From NCBI RefSeq assembly GCF_932526225.1, contig NC_064041.1, positions 15,658,951-15,722,950 on the forward strand: a DNA stretch of 64,000 bases, in the 5' to 3' direction. Below are positions 40,090 to 51,395 of the stretch, in pieces. The stretch is from Nematostella vectensis (taxonomy: Eukaryota; Cnidaria; Anthozoa; Actiniaria; Edwardsiidae). Both the position numbers and the translations under genes were made by a program. The first letter of the stretch is position 1, and each line of letters starts with the position of its first letter. The notes under the pieces were generated by a model that searched no databases, was not told the DNA's origin, and saw only the letters and a program-made list of their open reading frames with translations.

Positions 40090-40108
40090 GGGGGGGGGGG
40101 GGGGGGGG
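40090..40108 (+). repeat. G run, 19 bases
   Basis: Uninterrupted G tract just upstream of the zinc-finger fragment. A GCCACCATCTTGG stretch after it (about 40130) is the reverse complement of a YY1-like CCAAGATGGTGGC. Confidence 0.9.
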
Positions 40109-40153
40109 CGTTTACCCGGTGTATTATAGCCACCATCTTGGATTTGAGCAAAA

Positions 40154-40455
40154 ATGAAAAACGAGGGGAGTGGGAGAGGAAGAGGAGAGAGAGCCTTCAA
40201 GCAGCATCCTGACCAATCGATTTCAACGTTTCCGGGCTCGTTCAGTGACGGTGAATTCGATGACATCCAGCGTGCTGTCGAGCGCAGGGCGAACGCCGCT
40301 GAGCCAGAACTCGCAGTCAGCAACGAGGAAGAGCCTACCACAAAGCTATTCAGCTGTCCAGTGCGTGAAAGGCTATACACGCTTGGCTTGGTTAGACCGG
40401 CACACACTATACGGCAAATGCGAGTTTGACAAAGAAGGGGAATGCATATCTTTGC

Positions 40456-40486
<31 letters not shown>

Positions 40487-40499
40487 AGAGACTCTCTAA
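40154..40499 (+). pseudogene. Frameshifted zinc-finger protein gene fragment
   Basis: From ATG 40154 a frame with animal-like codon texture runs through a basic Gly/Arg start, an acidic linker and PTTKLFSCPV. A zinc-finger Cys is at 40355-40357. The rest of the finger continues in the next frame: Cys 40362-40364, 12 residues, His 40401-40403, 5 residues, Cys 40419-40421, with aromatic and Leu residues placed as in C2H2/C2HC fingers. Only 4 nt separate the first two Cys codons, so 5 or 8 nt appear lost. That frame runs into a 29-base G tract and stops at 40497. Fingers of the type FSCP..C-x12-H-x5-C occur in many uncharacterised invertebrate proteins. Seen: the motif residues and frame break. 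Inferred: a captured host gene piece, no longer functional. Confidence 0.5.
40458..40486 (+). repeat. G run, 29 bases
   Basis: Uninterrupted G tract; a G-quadruplex is possible. Its exact length is uncertain because long homopolymers are hard to sequence. Confidence 0.85.
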
Positions 40500-40520
40500 A
40501 AATATAGACGGGGGTAATCG

Positions 40521-40816
40521 TCATATCTTTTCGGGTATAAAATTTCTACCAACTGCCATCTCTTTGGGGGTGTTGGAGGATTTTTCAGATTTTGCTATCT
40601 CTTAGGGTGTAAAATTCGACCAACTGCTATTCCTAAGTGGGTGTTAAACGTTTTTTTTTTTCCATTCTGTTATCTCTTAGGGTATAAACTTCGATTAATT
40701 GCTATTCCTAAGGGGGTGTTAAACGGTTTTTTTTTTCGATTCTGCTATCCCTTAGGGGCAAAAATTCCTTCGACCCTACCCAATTTTCCATCTCTTAGAG
40801 GAAATAATTTCTGTTG
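40521..40816 (+). repeat. Minisatellite, 72-75 bp period, about four copies
   Basis: Copies start near 40521, 40593, 40668 and 40743, each with TATCTCTTAGGGTRTAAA, then CTGCTATTCCTAAG and GGTGTTAAAC plus a T tract in the middle ones. The first and last are more diverged. No frame is conserved. It separates the zinc-finger fragment from the next open frame and may be intronic in origin. Confidence 0.75.
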
Positions 40817-40964
40817 ACCACGCCTAAAGTGCCATCCCTAACAGGTTAATTTTGCCGACGATCACCCCCGTCTGTTTTTATCGGAGTCCCCCTTCCCGGC
40901 AAGCTTGGCTACCACCAAAAAGTAGTCGGGGGGAGGAGGGGGGTGTACCATTAATTGGGAATGA

Positions 40965-41348
40965 AGTGATAGAATCAACAAGCTGCATCTCTATACAGGG
41001 GAACGCCGATTAAATCAGCGAGTTCCTATTACCGGGCCATGTACAGGTGTATTTTTCCCGAAAATAACACAGGGTGCGGAGGCAGTAGAGGCTGCGGAGG
41101 AGGCAGCCGCCTACTTCCGTACGAGAGCTGCCATCCTAGATGAATGCCGACTAAATCACCCAATAGAAGCGAACGGCATCGACTTGTGCCACTTGTACTC
41201 CAGGTCCAGGCTCACCTTTCTTTCAGTGGCCACCCTTCCCACTATCTGCAAAGAGCTGGAGCTTCAAGTGCCCGGAGCAACCCGACGCAAAGCTTCTTTT
41301 GTAGCCACGCTATTGGATGTTATTCGAAGATGTAGTTGCGCAAAATAA
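40965..41348 (+). CDS. 3'-terminal exon-like open frame, SAP-like C-terminus, no start codon
   Basis: The frame opens after TGA at 40962-40964 and ends at TAA 41346-41348. No Met codon lies in the part after 41073, so it is invisible to start-based gene calling. Candidate splice acceptors are the AG at 40997-40998 and the AG at 41071-41072 (after TTTTTCCC). From 41073 it gives 91 residues: an Ala/Glu-rich stretch (residues 1-13), an amphipathic part containing DECRLNHPIEANGIDLCHLY, then a helix-turn-helix pair at about residues 51-85 (LPTICKELEL, then VPGATRRKASFVATLLDVI) resembling the DNA-binding SAP motif, ending RRCSCAK. AATAAA at 41344-41349 overlaps the stop. It is more GC-rich than the DNA around it. 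It may be the last exon of the same captured gene as the zinc-finger fragment. Current function is unlikely. Confidence 0.45.
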   Translation, partial: SDRINKLHLYTGERRLNQRVPITGPCTGVFFPKITQGAEAVEAAEEAAAYFRTRAAILDECRLNHPIEANGIDLCHLYSRSRLTFLSVATLPTICKELELQVPGATRRKASFVATLLDVIRRCSCAK

Positions 41349-41349
41349 A
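41344..41349 (+). promoter_or_regulatory. Poly(A) signal overlapping the stop codon
   Basis: AATAAA overlaps the TAA stop of the terminal-exon-like frame. In AT-rich DNA the hexamer is common, so it is supporting evidence only. Confidence 0.3.
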
Positions 41350-42002
41350 TCCACGATTTCTTGGGTCCCGATTATATTTTTTTCATGGTTACATGAAATA
41401 GATTTCTGAGTCGGTAATCCTGTGTTCTGTTGTGAAGACCAGAGTAAGTTTTTACACTTCAATACTCTCTTTTACTAAAAAGGAAAACAGCTTACGGTGA
41501 GAGGCCTCAATATCGCAAATGTCTCAGCGTTCTTGCGTAATTTGTATTTTTATTTGATCAAATTTGTAGTTGAACAAAGGCTTTGAAAATAAGCAAATTT
41601 TGACAATTTGATCAAGCTTTTTCTTTAATTACAATTTAAAACTGTACAAAATTATGTCAGTATCGCTTGTTAATTAAATAAAAACATGCAAAACTCTCAT
41701 TTTCTTCTTTTGGACGTTTTTCTTTTTAATAAGTAATTATCAGAAAAGTCTTATTGCAGTCATGGTGAGGTATTTAATGCTTGTCGCTTTGTTTGTCACG
41801 CTTTTAAAATTACGTATGCATGGCAGCAAACAAAATAGTATCACGCGAGCCTAAAAATCGCAATTTAATGCAATAAATGCTATGAAATTATTACCATTAA
41901 ATTTTAGTATTGCCGACAGTATATTTCTTTTGATTTGAGCGCTCTTTCTTGTTTTTCTGGAGATTTGAAGGCGTTGTTTGAATACGGAAAACCCGATACA
42001 GT
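41349..42002. other. AT-rich interior of the transposon, no gene seen
   Basis: No coding frame of note. It contains ATTTGATCAAAT near 41552, as does 39152-39163 on the left side, the only hint of internal symmetry beyond the inverted ends. Confidence 0.5.
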
Positions 42003-42560
42003 AGTCAGCATTTGTTTATAATTAGGGTCAAGTGGGGGTCATATTTCGGCTTGTAAAAAAGTCGGATTTTATTTGCCCCTAAATTTTATTTCACATATCA
42101 AAGGTAGAAATGATGTTCTTTTCGATGAATGCAATCATTTTTGCCAAATCCACATCTCATCGGCGATATTACACGATCATTTCAAGGCTTTTCAAAGTCA
42201 TCTAAAAACATAAAATAAAATAAAATCGCGTAAAATAATAAGGTGCTGACAAAACAGCTTATCTTTCAGCCTGGGAAATCCTTATTATCTATTCTTTAGG
42301 TTTATATAGGCTTCAAATGTTTTATCACGCGTTGCGAACCGGTTTTTAGTCTTTTTCTAACAACCACGAAATTGTCTCAAATCCGGGTGCGGGAGACGAA
42401 AAATTACTTTTCGGCTTCTATCACCAAAAATATTTATCCAAATTGCTTCAAACTTTCACAGTATACTGAGGTCAACCATACCTATAACCAGTTTAGTTTT
42501 GAGCTAGGGCGCCCAAACATCATTTTTCCGAGAAATCTTGACGAACTCAGACCGCTGGTC
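42003..42560 (-). repeat. Right terminal inverted repeat
   Basis: Inverted copy of 38506-39063 with scattered substitutions and small indels. The arms have diverged from each other, so the element is not brand new or its arms were not recently homogenised. Confidence 0.85.
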
Positions 42561-42564
42561 TTAA
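42561..42564. other. TTAA target-site duplication (right copy)
   Basis: Matches 38502-38505 on the left. The uninterrupted site is seen in unit 23 at 48561-48564. Confidence 0.85.
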
Positions 42565-43400
42565 TGTTCTATTTGAAGGGGTGCATTTTGTACAGGGAAG
42601 CATACATAGAATGCTTAACTGGTGGAGAGGGAAGAGGTAAAAGTTTATTGAGCATAATTTCAACAATAGCAGGGGGAAGAGAGGTGCACTCCCTTCATAC
42701 AATATTGCAGTTGTTACCTATTATTAAATAAGTTTGTAACATGTCTTTGTTTATTAAGCAAGGTCTATTTCTGAGACAAGCAAACTCAAGTAAGAGCTGT
42801 TAAAATAACAGGTGAGTGTTAAAAAAAAACAATTATCTGATTAGAAAACTAATGTAGATTCCTTTGCACCAAATAAGAACAAACTCAATTTGGTTTGTTA
42901 TTTATGAGGAACGAGATGAGCTCTACAAGGCCAAGAAGAAATATGTATTGCTCATCTAAATTATACAAGTAAATAATAATATTAAAAAAGAATTACTGTA
43001 AGTAATTAGAGTGGTTTTCATTAACCCGTGAAACAAAGTGTGATAGTTAAACGGTAATAGTTAGTAAAACACAAAAAAGAACAATAGAATCAGATCACAA
43101 CAAAGTGTAATACGCTAAAGCGTAGTTCACGGGTTAATGAAGGTTTTGACATTTCAACCTTACATCCACATGAAAGTAATGCCTAATATCGAGTGCCCTA
43201 CAGTAAGTGTTTTGCAGTCAAGTTGTTTTCTGTTAGTAGGTAAAAAAATATTCTAAATAATAGTAATCATAGCTATGGTCACCACTTACACATATAGCAC
43301 TTGTAATGAAAAGAAAGAAAAAATATATATATGCAGTCAAACAACAGAATTGCATGATAACCTTGAATATATTGAATAAAGGACTGCAAAAAAACATCTT

Positions 43401-45396
43401 TTGTACTAGTTGCTTGAATTGACCCTTGGCTATTTTTAGCTGAATTTCCCCCCCCTCTAAAAAAGAAAATAATAATAATAATAGAACAAAACTAAAAAGA
43501 AAACAAACACAACAGAGACCCCCACCAACAATTTTGATTTTTTTTACTTTCCTTTAAAAGGGGAGTGTCATGGTTAAGAGATTTGCAATAGCTCTAGAGC
43601 CCTGACACAATGAACTTCAGTGAAATTCTAATACTGACTTATGAGCTTTTGGTACATGTGGTAGACTTGAAACAAAACAAAAAAAATGACCACAAACTGT
43701 CAATTAACATAGTTTTCAATATAATATTGCATATTATTTAATAAGGTATTCACAGCTTTTAAAAAGGTCAACTGCTTGTTGACACTTAAAAGCCTACAAT
43801 AATCACTGACTCCAGACATGCGCAGTACTATGTTGCTGCCCCTTTAAAGTAAAATACAGCTTTACTTAGTCAGCGTAGACAAAATTGCGGATTTTGTCAA
43901 TATTCTAATATGAAGATGTCAATATTCTCCCCCCTTACGTCTTTATTTCTATTTATTTTATGCTTTTCACATAATACCAAAACAGCGTCTTTTTTCTTCG
44001 CTAATTTGATGTCATGTACACAATAAAAGAGATGCGCCCGTGCGCATGGCGAGTCCCCAAGCGACCCAAGACGCCCAAATAGACCTCTATTTTTTGTCAT
44101 CCACAATCTCGGCGAGCTGTGCGTGGCGTAACCGTATTACAGGCCTGGGATCCTGGTTATTGTCCTCCCAATTAATGCGCGGGTTGGGATAACCTTGCAA
44201 GAGTGTTGTACAGCATATTCGCTCGGAAATATCGGTGCTTGGGGCCTTCGGGTTCTTTACAGCCTTCCGTAAAAGCCTTGTGCTGCCATACCGATTGGGT
44301 AATCCGTATGTATGGTTTCCGTTCTGTTCTTCAGACCGGGTTCGATCCCAGGCCAATGGGCCTTTTTTTTTAATTCGTTTTTTTTTTCTTTGTGCTGGAC
44401 CCCCTTAATCCTGATAGGTTTTGCGCAAAAATAATAAAAAAAAGTGAGTTTGCAAAATAAGCTTGCTAGATTTATTGATTATATGTATTCAATTTGTTCC
44501 TAGGAAGTTAACAAAAACACAAAGCAAAGAGTTTGAGGAAGTAAACAAGTATGTGAACTTTAATATTCTATTTGAAGGGGTGCATTTTGTACAGGGAAGC
44601 ATACATAGAATGCTTAACTGGTGGAGAGGGGAGAGGTAACAGTTTATTGAGCATAATGTCAACAATAGCAGGGGGAAGGGAGGGGCACTCTCTTCATACA
44701 ATATTGCAGTTGTTACCTATTATTAAATAAGTTTGTTATATATATTTGTTTATTAAGCAAGGTCTATTTCTGAGACAAGCAAACTCAAGTAAGGCTGTTG
44801 AAATAACAGGTGAGTGTTAAAAAAAACAATTATCTGATTAGAAAACTAATGTAGATTCCTTTGCACCAAATAAGAACAAACTTCATTTTGTTTGTTATTT
44901 ATGAGGAACGAGATGAGCTCTACAAGGCCTAGAAGAAATATGTATTGCTCGTCTTAATTATACAAGTAAATAATAATATTAAAAAAGAATTACTGTAAGT
45001 AATTAGAGTGGTTTTCATTAACCCGTGAAACAAAGTGTGATAGTTAAACGGTAATAGTTAGTAAAACACAAAAAAGAACAATAGAATCAGATCACAACAA
45101 AGTGTAATACGCTAAAGCGTAGTTCACGGGTTAATGAAGGTTTTGACATTTCAACCTTACATCCACATGAAAGTAATGCCTAATATCGAGTGCCCTACAG
45201 TAAGTGTTTTGCAGTCAAGTTGTTTTCTGTTAGTAGGTAAAAAATTATTCTATATAATAGTAATCATAGCTATGGTCACCACTTACACATATAGCCTTGT
45301 AATGAAAAGAAAGAAAAAATATATATATGCAGTCAAACAACAGAATTGCATGATAACCTTGAATATATTGAATAAAGGACTGCAAAAAAACATCTT
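43401..45396 (+). repeat. Satellite unit 21
   Basis: 1996 bp. B box 44339-44349. The second hairpin is damaged (AAGCGACC instead of AAGGGACC), as in unit 25. GGTAGACTTGAAAC upstream is shared with units 19, 24 and 26. Confidence 0.97.
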
Positions 45397-47401
45397 TTGT
45401 ACTAGTTGCTTGAATTGACCCTTGGCTATTTTTAGCTGAATTCCCCTCCCCCTCTAAAAAAGAAAATAATAATAATAATAGAACAAAACTAAAAGGAAAA
45501 CAAACACAACAGTGACCCCCACCAACAATTTTGATTTTTTTTACTTTCCTTTAAAAGCGGAGTGTCATGGTTAAGAGATTTGCAATAGCTCTGGAGCCCT
45601 GACACAATGAACTTCAGTGAAATTCTAATACTGACTTATGAGCTTTTGGTACATGTGGGAGACTTTAAACAAAACAAAAAAAATGACCACAAACTGTCAA
45701 TTAACATAGTTTTCAATATAATATTGCATATTATTTAATAAGGTATTCACAGCTTTTAAAAAGTTCAACTGTTTGTTGACACTTAAAAGCCTACAATAAT
45801 CACTGACTCCAGACATGCGCAGTACTATGTTGCTGCCCCTTTAAAGTAAAATACAGCTTTACTTAGTCAGCGTAGACAAAATTGCGGATTTTGTCAATAT
45901 TCTAATATGAAGATGTTAATATTCTCCCCCCTTACGTATTTATTTCTATTTATTTTATGCTTTTCACATGATACCAAAACAGCGTCTTTTTTCTTCGCTA
46001 ATTTGATGTCATGTACACAATAAAAGAGATTCGCCCGTGCGCATGGCGGGTCCCCAAGGGACCCAAGACGCCCAAATAGACCTCTATTTTTTGTCATCCA
46101 CAATCTCGGCGAGCTGTGCGTGGCGTAACCGTATTACAGGCCTGGGATCCTGGTTATTGTCCTCCCCATTAATGCGCGGGTTGGGATAACCTTGCAAGAG
46201 TGTTGTACAGCATATTCGCTCAGAAATATCGGTGCTTGGGGCCTTCGGGTTCTTTACAGCCTTCCGTAAAAGCCTTGTGCTGCCATACCGATTGGGTAAT
46301 CCGTATCTATGGTTTCCGTTTTGTTCTTCAGACCGGGTTCGATCCCAGGCCAATGGGCTTTGTTTTTTTAATTCGTTTTTTTTTTCTTTGTGCTGGACCA
46401 CCTTAATCCTGATAGGTTTTGCGCAAAAATAATAAAAAAAAGTAAGTTTGCAAAATAAGCTTGCTAGATTTATTGATTATATGTATTCAATTTGTTCCTA
46501 GGAAGTTAACAAAAAACACAAAGCAAAGAGTTTGAGGAAGTAAACAAGTATGTGAACTTTAATGTTCTATTTAAAGGTGTGCATTTTGTACAGGGAAGCA
46601 TTCATAGAATGCTTAACTGGTGGAGAGGGAAGAGGTAAAAGTTTATTGAGCATAATTTCAACAATAGCAGGGGGAAGAGAGGGGCACGCTCTTCATACAA
46701 TATTGCAGTTTTTACCTATTATTAAATAAGTTTGTAACATGTCTTTGTTTATTAAGCAAGGTCTATTTCTGAGACAAGCAAACTCAAGTAAGGCTGTTGA
46801 AATAACAGGTGAGTGTTAAAAAAAAACAATTATCTGATTAGAAAACTACTGTAGATTCCTTTGCACCAAAATAAGAACAAACTTCATTTTGTTTGTTATT
46901 TATGAGGAACGAGATGAGCTCTACAAAGCCATAAAGAAATATGTATTGCTCATCTAAATTATACAAGTAAATAATAATATTAAAATATAACTACTGTAAG
47001 TATCTAGAGTGGTTTTCATTAACCCGTGAAACAAAGTGTGATAGTTAAACGGTAATAGTTAGTAAAACACAAAAAAGTACAATAGAATCAGATCACCACA
47101 AAGTGTAATACGCTAAAGCGTAGGTCACGGGTTAATGAAGGTTTTGACATTTCAACCTTACATCCACATGAAAGTAATGCCTAATATCGAGTGCCCTACG
47201 GTAAGTGTTTTGCAGTCAAGTTGTTTTCTGTTAGTAGGTAAAAAATATTCTAAATAATAGTAATCATAGCTATGATCACCACCTACACATATAGAACTTG
47301 TAATGAAAAGAAAGAAAACAAATATATATATATGCAGTCAAACAACAGAATTGCATGATAACCTTGAATATATTGAATAAAGGACTGCAAAAAAACATCT
47401 T
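45397..47401 (+). repeat. Satellite unit 22
   Basis: 2005 bp. B box 46336-46346. The core is the unit 10 subtype (ATTCGC, GGGTCCC, CGCTCAGAAAT). The left part carries CTCTGGAGCCC, shared with units 12, 25 and 27. Confidence 0.97.
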
Positions 47402-49398
47402 TTGTACTAGTTGCTTGAATTGACCCTTGGCTATTTTTAGCTGAATTCCCCCCCCCTCTAAAAAAGAAAATAATAATATAATAGAACAAAACTAAAAAGA
47501 AAACAAACACAGCAGAGACCCCCACCAACAATTTTGATTTTTTTTACTTTCCTTTAAAGGGGGAGTGTCATGTTTAGGAGATTTGCAAGAGCTCTAGAGC
47601 CCTGACACAATGAACTTCAGTGAAATTCTAATACTGACTTATGAGCTTTTGGTACATGTGGGAGACTTTAAACAAAACAAAAAAAAATGACCACAAACTG
47701 TCCATTAACATAGTTTTCAATATAATATTGCATATTATTTAATAAGGTATTGACAGCTTTTAAAAAGTTCAACTGTTTGTAGACACTTGAAAGCCTACAA
47801 TAAACACTGACTCCAGACATGCGCAGTACTATGTTGCTGCCTCTTTAAAGTAAAATACAGCTTTACTTAGTCAGCGTAGACAAAATTGCGTATTTTGTCA
47901 ATATTCTAATATGAAGATGTCAATATTCTCCCCCCTTACGCCTTTATTTCTATTTATTTTATGTTTTTTACATGATACCAAAACAGCGTCTTTTTTCTTC
48001 GCTAATTTGATATCATGTACACAATAAAAGAGATGCGCCCGTGCGCATGGCGAGTCCCCAAGGGACCCAAGACGCCCAAATAGACATCTATTTTTTGTCA
48101 TCCACAATCTCGGCGAGCTGTGCGTGGCGTAACCGTATTACAGGCCTGGGATCCTGGTTATTGTCCTCCCCATTAATGCGCGGGTTGGGATAACCTTGCA
48201 AGAGTGTTGTACAGCATATTCGCTCGGAAATATCGGTGCTTGGGGCCTTCAGGTTCTTTACAGCCTTCCGTAAAAGCCTTGTGCTGCCATACCGATTGGG
48301 TAATCCGTATGTATGGTTTCCGTTTTGTTCTTCAGACCGTGTTCGATCCCAGGCCAATGGGCTTTTTTTTTTAGTTCGTTTTTTTTTTCTTTGTGCTGGA
48401 CCCCCTTAATTCTGATAGGTTTTGCGCACAAATAATAAAAAAACTGAGTTTGCAAAATAAGCTTGCTAGATTTATTGATTATATCTATTCAATTTGTTCT
48501 TGGGAAGTTAACAAAAAACACAAAGCAAAGAGTTTGAGGAAGTAAACAAGTATGTGAACTTTAATGTTCTATTTGAAGGGGTGCATTTTGTACAGGGAAG
48601 CATACATAGAATGCTTAACTGGTGGAGAGGGAAGAGTTAAAAGTTTATTGAGCATAATTTCAACAATAGCAGGGGGAAGAGAGGGGCACTCCCTTTATAC
48701 AATATTGCAGTTGTTACCTATTATTAAATAAGTTTGTAACATGTCTTTGTTTATTAAGCAAGGTCTATTTCTGAGACAAGCAAACTCAAGTAAGAGCTGT
48801 TGAAATAACAGGTGAGTGTTAAAAAAAAACAATTATCTGATTAGAAAACTAATGTAGATTCCTTTGCACCAAATAAGAACAAACTTCATTTTGTTTGTTA
48901 TTTATGAGGAACGAGATGAGCTCTACAAGGCCAAGAAGAAATATGTATTGCTCGTCTAAATTATACAAGTAAATAATAATATTAAAAAAGAATTACTGTA
49001 AGTAATTAGAGTGGTTTTCATTAACCCGTGAAACAAAGTGTGATAGTTAAACGGTAATAGTTAGTAAAACACAAAAAAGAACAATAGAATCAGATCACAA
49101 CAAAGTGTAATACGCTAAAGCGTAGTTCACGGGTTGATGAAGGTTTTGACATTTCAACCTTACATCCACATGAAAGTAATGCCTAATATCGAGTGCCCTA
49201 CAGTAAGTATTTTGCAGTCAAGTTGTTTTCTGTTAGTAGGTAAAAAATTATTCTATATAATAGTAATCATTGCTATGGTCACCATTTACACATATAGCCT
49301 TGTAATGAAAAGAAAGAAAAAATATATATATGCAGTCAAACAACAGAATTGCATGATAACCTTGAATATATTGAATAAAGGACTGCAAAAAACATCTT
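47402..49398 (+). repeat. Satellite unit 23
   Basis: 1997 bp. The B-box position 48340-48350 reads TGTTCGATCCC. This is the three-unit partner of unit 20 and still has an intact TTAA at 48561-48564, so it shows the empty version of the transposon target. Confidence 0.97.
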
Positions 49399-51395
49399 TT
49401 GTACTAGTTGCTTGAATTGACCCTTGGCTATTTTTAGCTGAATTCCCCTCCCCCTCTAAAAAAGAAAATAATAATAATAATAGAACAAAACTAGAAAGAA
49501 AACAAACACAGCAGAGACCCCCACCAACAATTTTGATTTTTTTTACTTTCCTTTAAAAGGGGAGTGTCATGGTTAAGAGATTTGCAATAGCTCTAGAGCC
49601 CTGACACAATGAACTTCAGTGAAATTCTAATACTGACTTATGAGCTTTTGGTACATGTGGTAGACTTGAAACAAAACAAAAAAAATGACCACAAACTGTC
49701 AATTAACATAGTTTTCAATATAATATTGCATATTATTTAATAAGGTATTCACAGCTTTTAAAAAGGTCAACTGTTTGTTGACACTTAAAAGCCTACAATA
49801 ATCACTGACTCCAGACATGCGCAGTACTATGTTGCTGCCCCTTTAAAGTAAAATACAGCTTTACTTAATCAGCGTAGACAAAATTGCGGATTTTGTCAAT
49901 ATTCTAATATGAAGATGTCAATATTCTCCCCCCTTACGTCTTTATTTCTATTTATTTTATGCTTTTCACATAATACCAAAACAGCGTCTTTTTTCTTCGC
50001 TAATTTGATGTCATGTACACAATAAAAGAGATGCGCCCGTGCGCATGGCGAGTCCCCAAGGGACCCAAGACGCCCAAATAGACCTCTATTTTTTGTCATC
50101 CACAATCTCGGCGAGCTGTGCGTGGCGTAACCGTATTACAGGCCTGGGATCCTGGTTATTGTCCTCCCCATTAATGCGCGGGTTGGGATAACCTTGCAAG
50201 AGTGTTGTACAGCATATTCGCTCGGAAATATCGGTGCTTGGGGCCTTCGGGTTCTTTACAGCCTTCCGTAAAAGCCTTGTGCTGCCATACCGATTGGGTA
50301 ATCCGTATGTATGGTTTCCGTTTTGTTCTTCAGACCGGGTTCGATCCCAGGCCAATGGGTCTTTTTTTTTAATTCGTTTTTTTTTTCTTTGTGCTGGACC
50401 CCCTTAATCCTGATAGGTTTTGCGCAAAAATAATAAAAAAAAGTGAGTTTGCAAAATAAGCTTGCTAGATTTATTGATTATATGTATTCAATTTGTTCCT
50501 AGGAAGTTAACAAAAACACAAAGCAAAGAGTTTGAGGAAGTAAACAAGTATGTGAACTTTAATATTCTATTTGAAGGGGCGCATTTTGTACAGGGAAGCA
50601 TACATAGAATGCTTAACTGGTGGAGAGGGGAGAGGTAACAGTTTATTGAGCATAATGTCAACAATAGCAGGGGGAAGGGAGGGGCACTCTCTTCATACAA
50701 TATTGCAGTTGTTACCTATTATTAAATAAGTTTGTTATATATATTTGTTTATTAAGCAAGGTCTATTTCTGAGACAAGCAAACTCAAGTAAGGCTGTTGA
50801 AATAACAGGTGAGTGTTAAAAAAAACAATTATCTGATTAGAAAACTAATGTAGATTCCTTTGCACCAAATAAGAACAAACTTCATTTTGTTTGTTATTTA
50901 TGAGGAACGAGATGAGCTCTACAAGGCCTAGAAGAAATATGTATTGCTCGTCTTAATTATACAAGTAAATAATAATATTAAAAAAGAATTACTGTAAGTA
51001 ATTAGAGTGGTTTTCATTAACCCGTGAAACAAAGTGTGATAGTTAAACGGTAATAGTTAGTAAAACACAAAAAAGAACAATAGAATCAGATCACAACAAA
51101 GTGTAATACGCTAAAGCGTAGTTCACGGGTTAATGGAGGTTTTGACATTTCAACCTTACATCCACATGAAAGTAATGCCTAATATCGAGTGCCCTACAGT
51201 AGGTGTTTTGCAGTCAAGTTGTTTTCTGTTAGTAGGTAAAAAATTATTCTATATAATAGTAATCATAGCTATGGTCACCACTTACACATATAGCCTTGTA
51301 ATGAAAAGAAAGAAAAAATATATATATGCAGTCAAACAACAGAATTGCATGATAACCTTGAATATATTGAATAAAGGACTGCAAAAAAACATCTT
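49399..51395 (+). repeat. Satellite unit 24
   Basis: 1997 bp. B box 50338-50348. It matches unit 21 in GGTAGACTTGAAAC, CACATAATACC and the right-half subtype, at an offset of 5998-5999 bp. Confidence 0.97.

Larger units (their letters stand above)
38506..42560. mobile_element. 4055-bp DNA transposon with long inverted ends, TTAA target
   Basis: The insertion splits unit 20 at GAACTTTAATGTTC. It begins GACCAGCAGTCTGAG and ends CTCAGACCGCTGGTC, with TTAA on both sides (38502-38505 and 42561-42564); unit 23 has the single TTAA. Inverted ends of about 558 bp are similar along their length with scattered differences. TTAA duplication is known for piggyBac and for Sola3-type elements; the ends do not start with CCC as usual for piggyBac, so the superfamily is left open. 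No transposase-like frame is visible, so it is non-autonomous. Its interior carries gene fragments of different base composition, in the manner of Pack-type elements. Confidence 0.85.
37341..43400 (+). repeat. Satellite unit 20, split by a transposon
   Basis: 6060 bp in place. Removing the 4055-bp element and one TTAA leaves 2001 bp, a normal unit. The B-box position 38282-38292 reads TGTTCGATCCC. The second hairpin reads GAGTCCC/GGGACTC, which closes the usual A-C mismatch. The unit resumes at 42561 with the target-site TTAA. Confidence 0.97.

Noticed and set aside
39859-40524. 221-residue open frame on the - strand of the insertion
   Set aside because: Its length depends on G runs read as poly-proline, and it runs antisense to the better zinc-finger frame. 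It has no domain of its own.
42372-42731. Similar open frames facing out of both inverted ends of the transposon
   Set aside because: They match because the ends are inverted copies. Each runs on into satellite sequence, and no transposase or known domain is visible.
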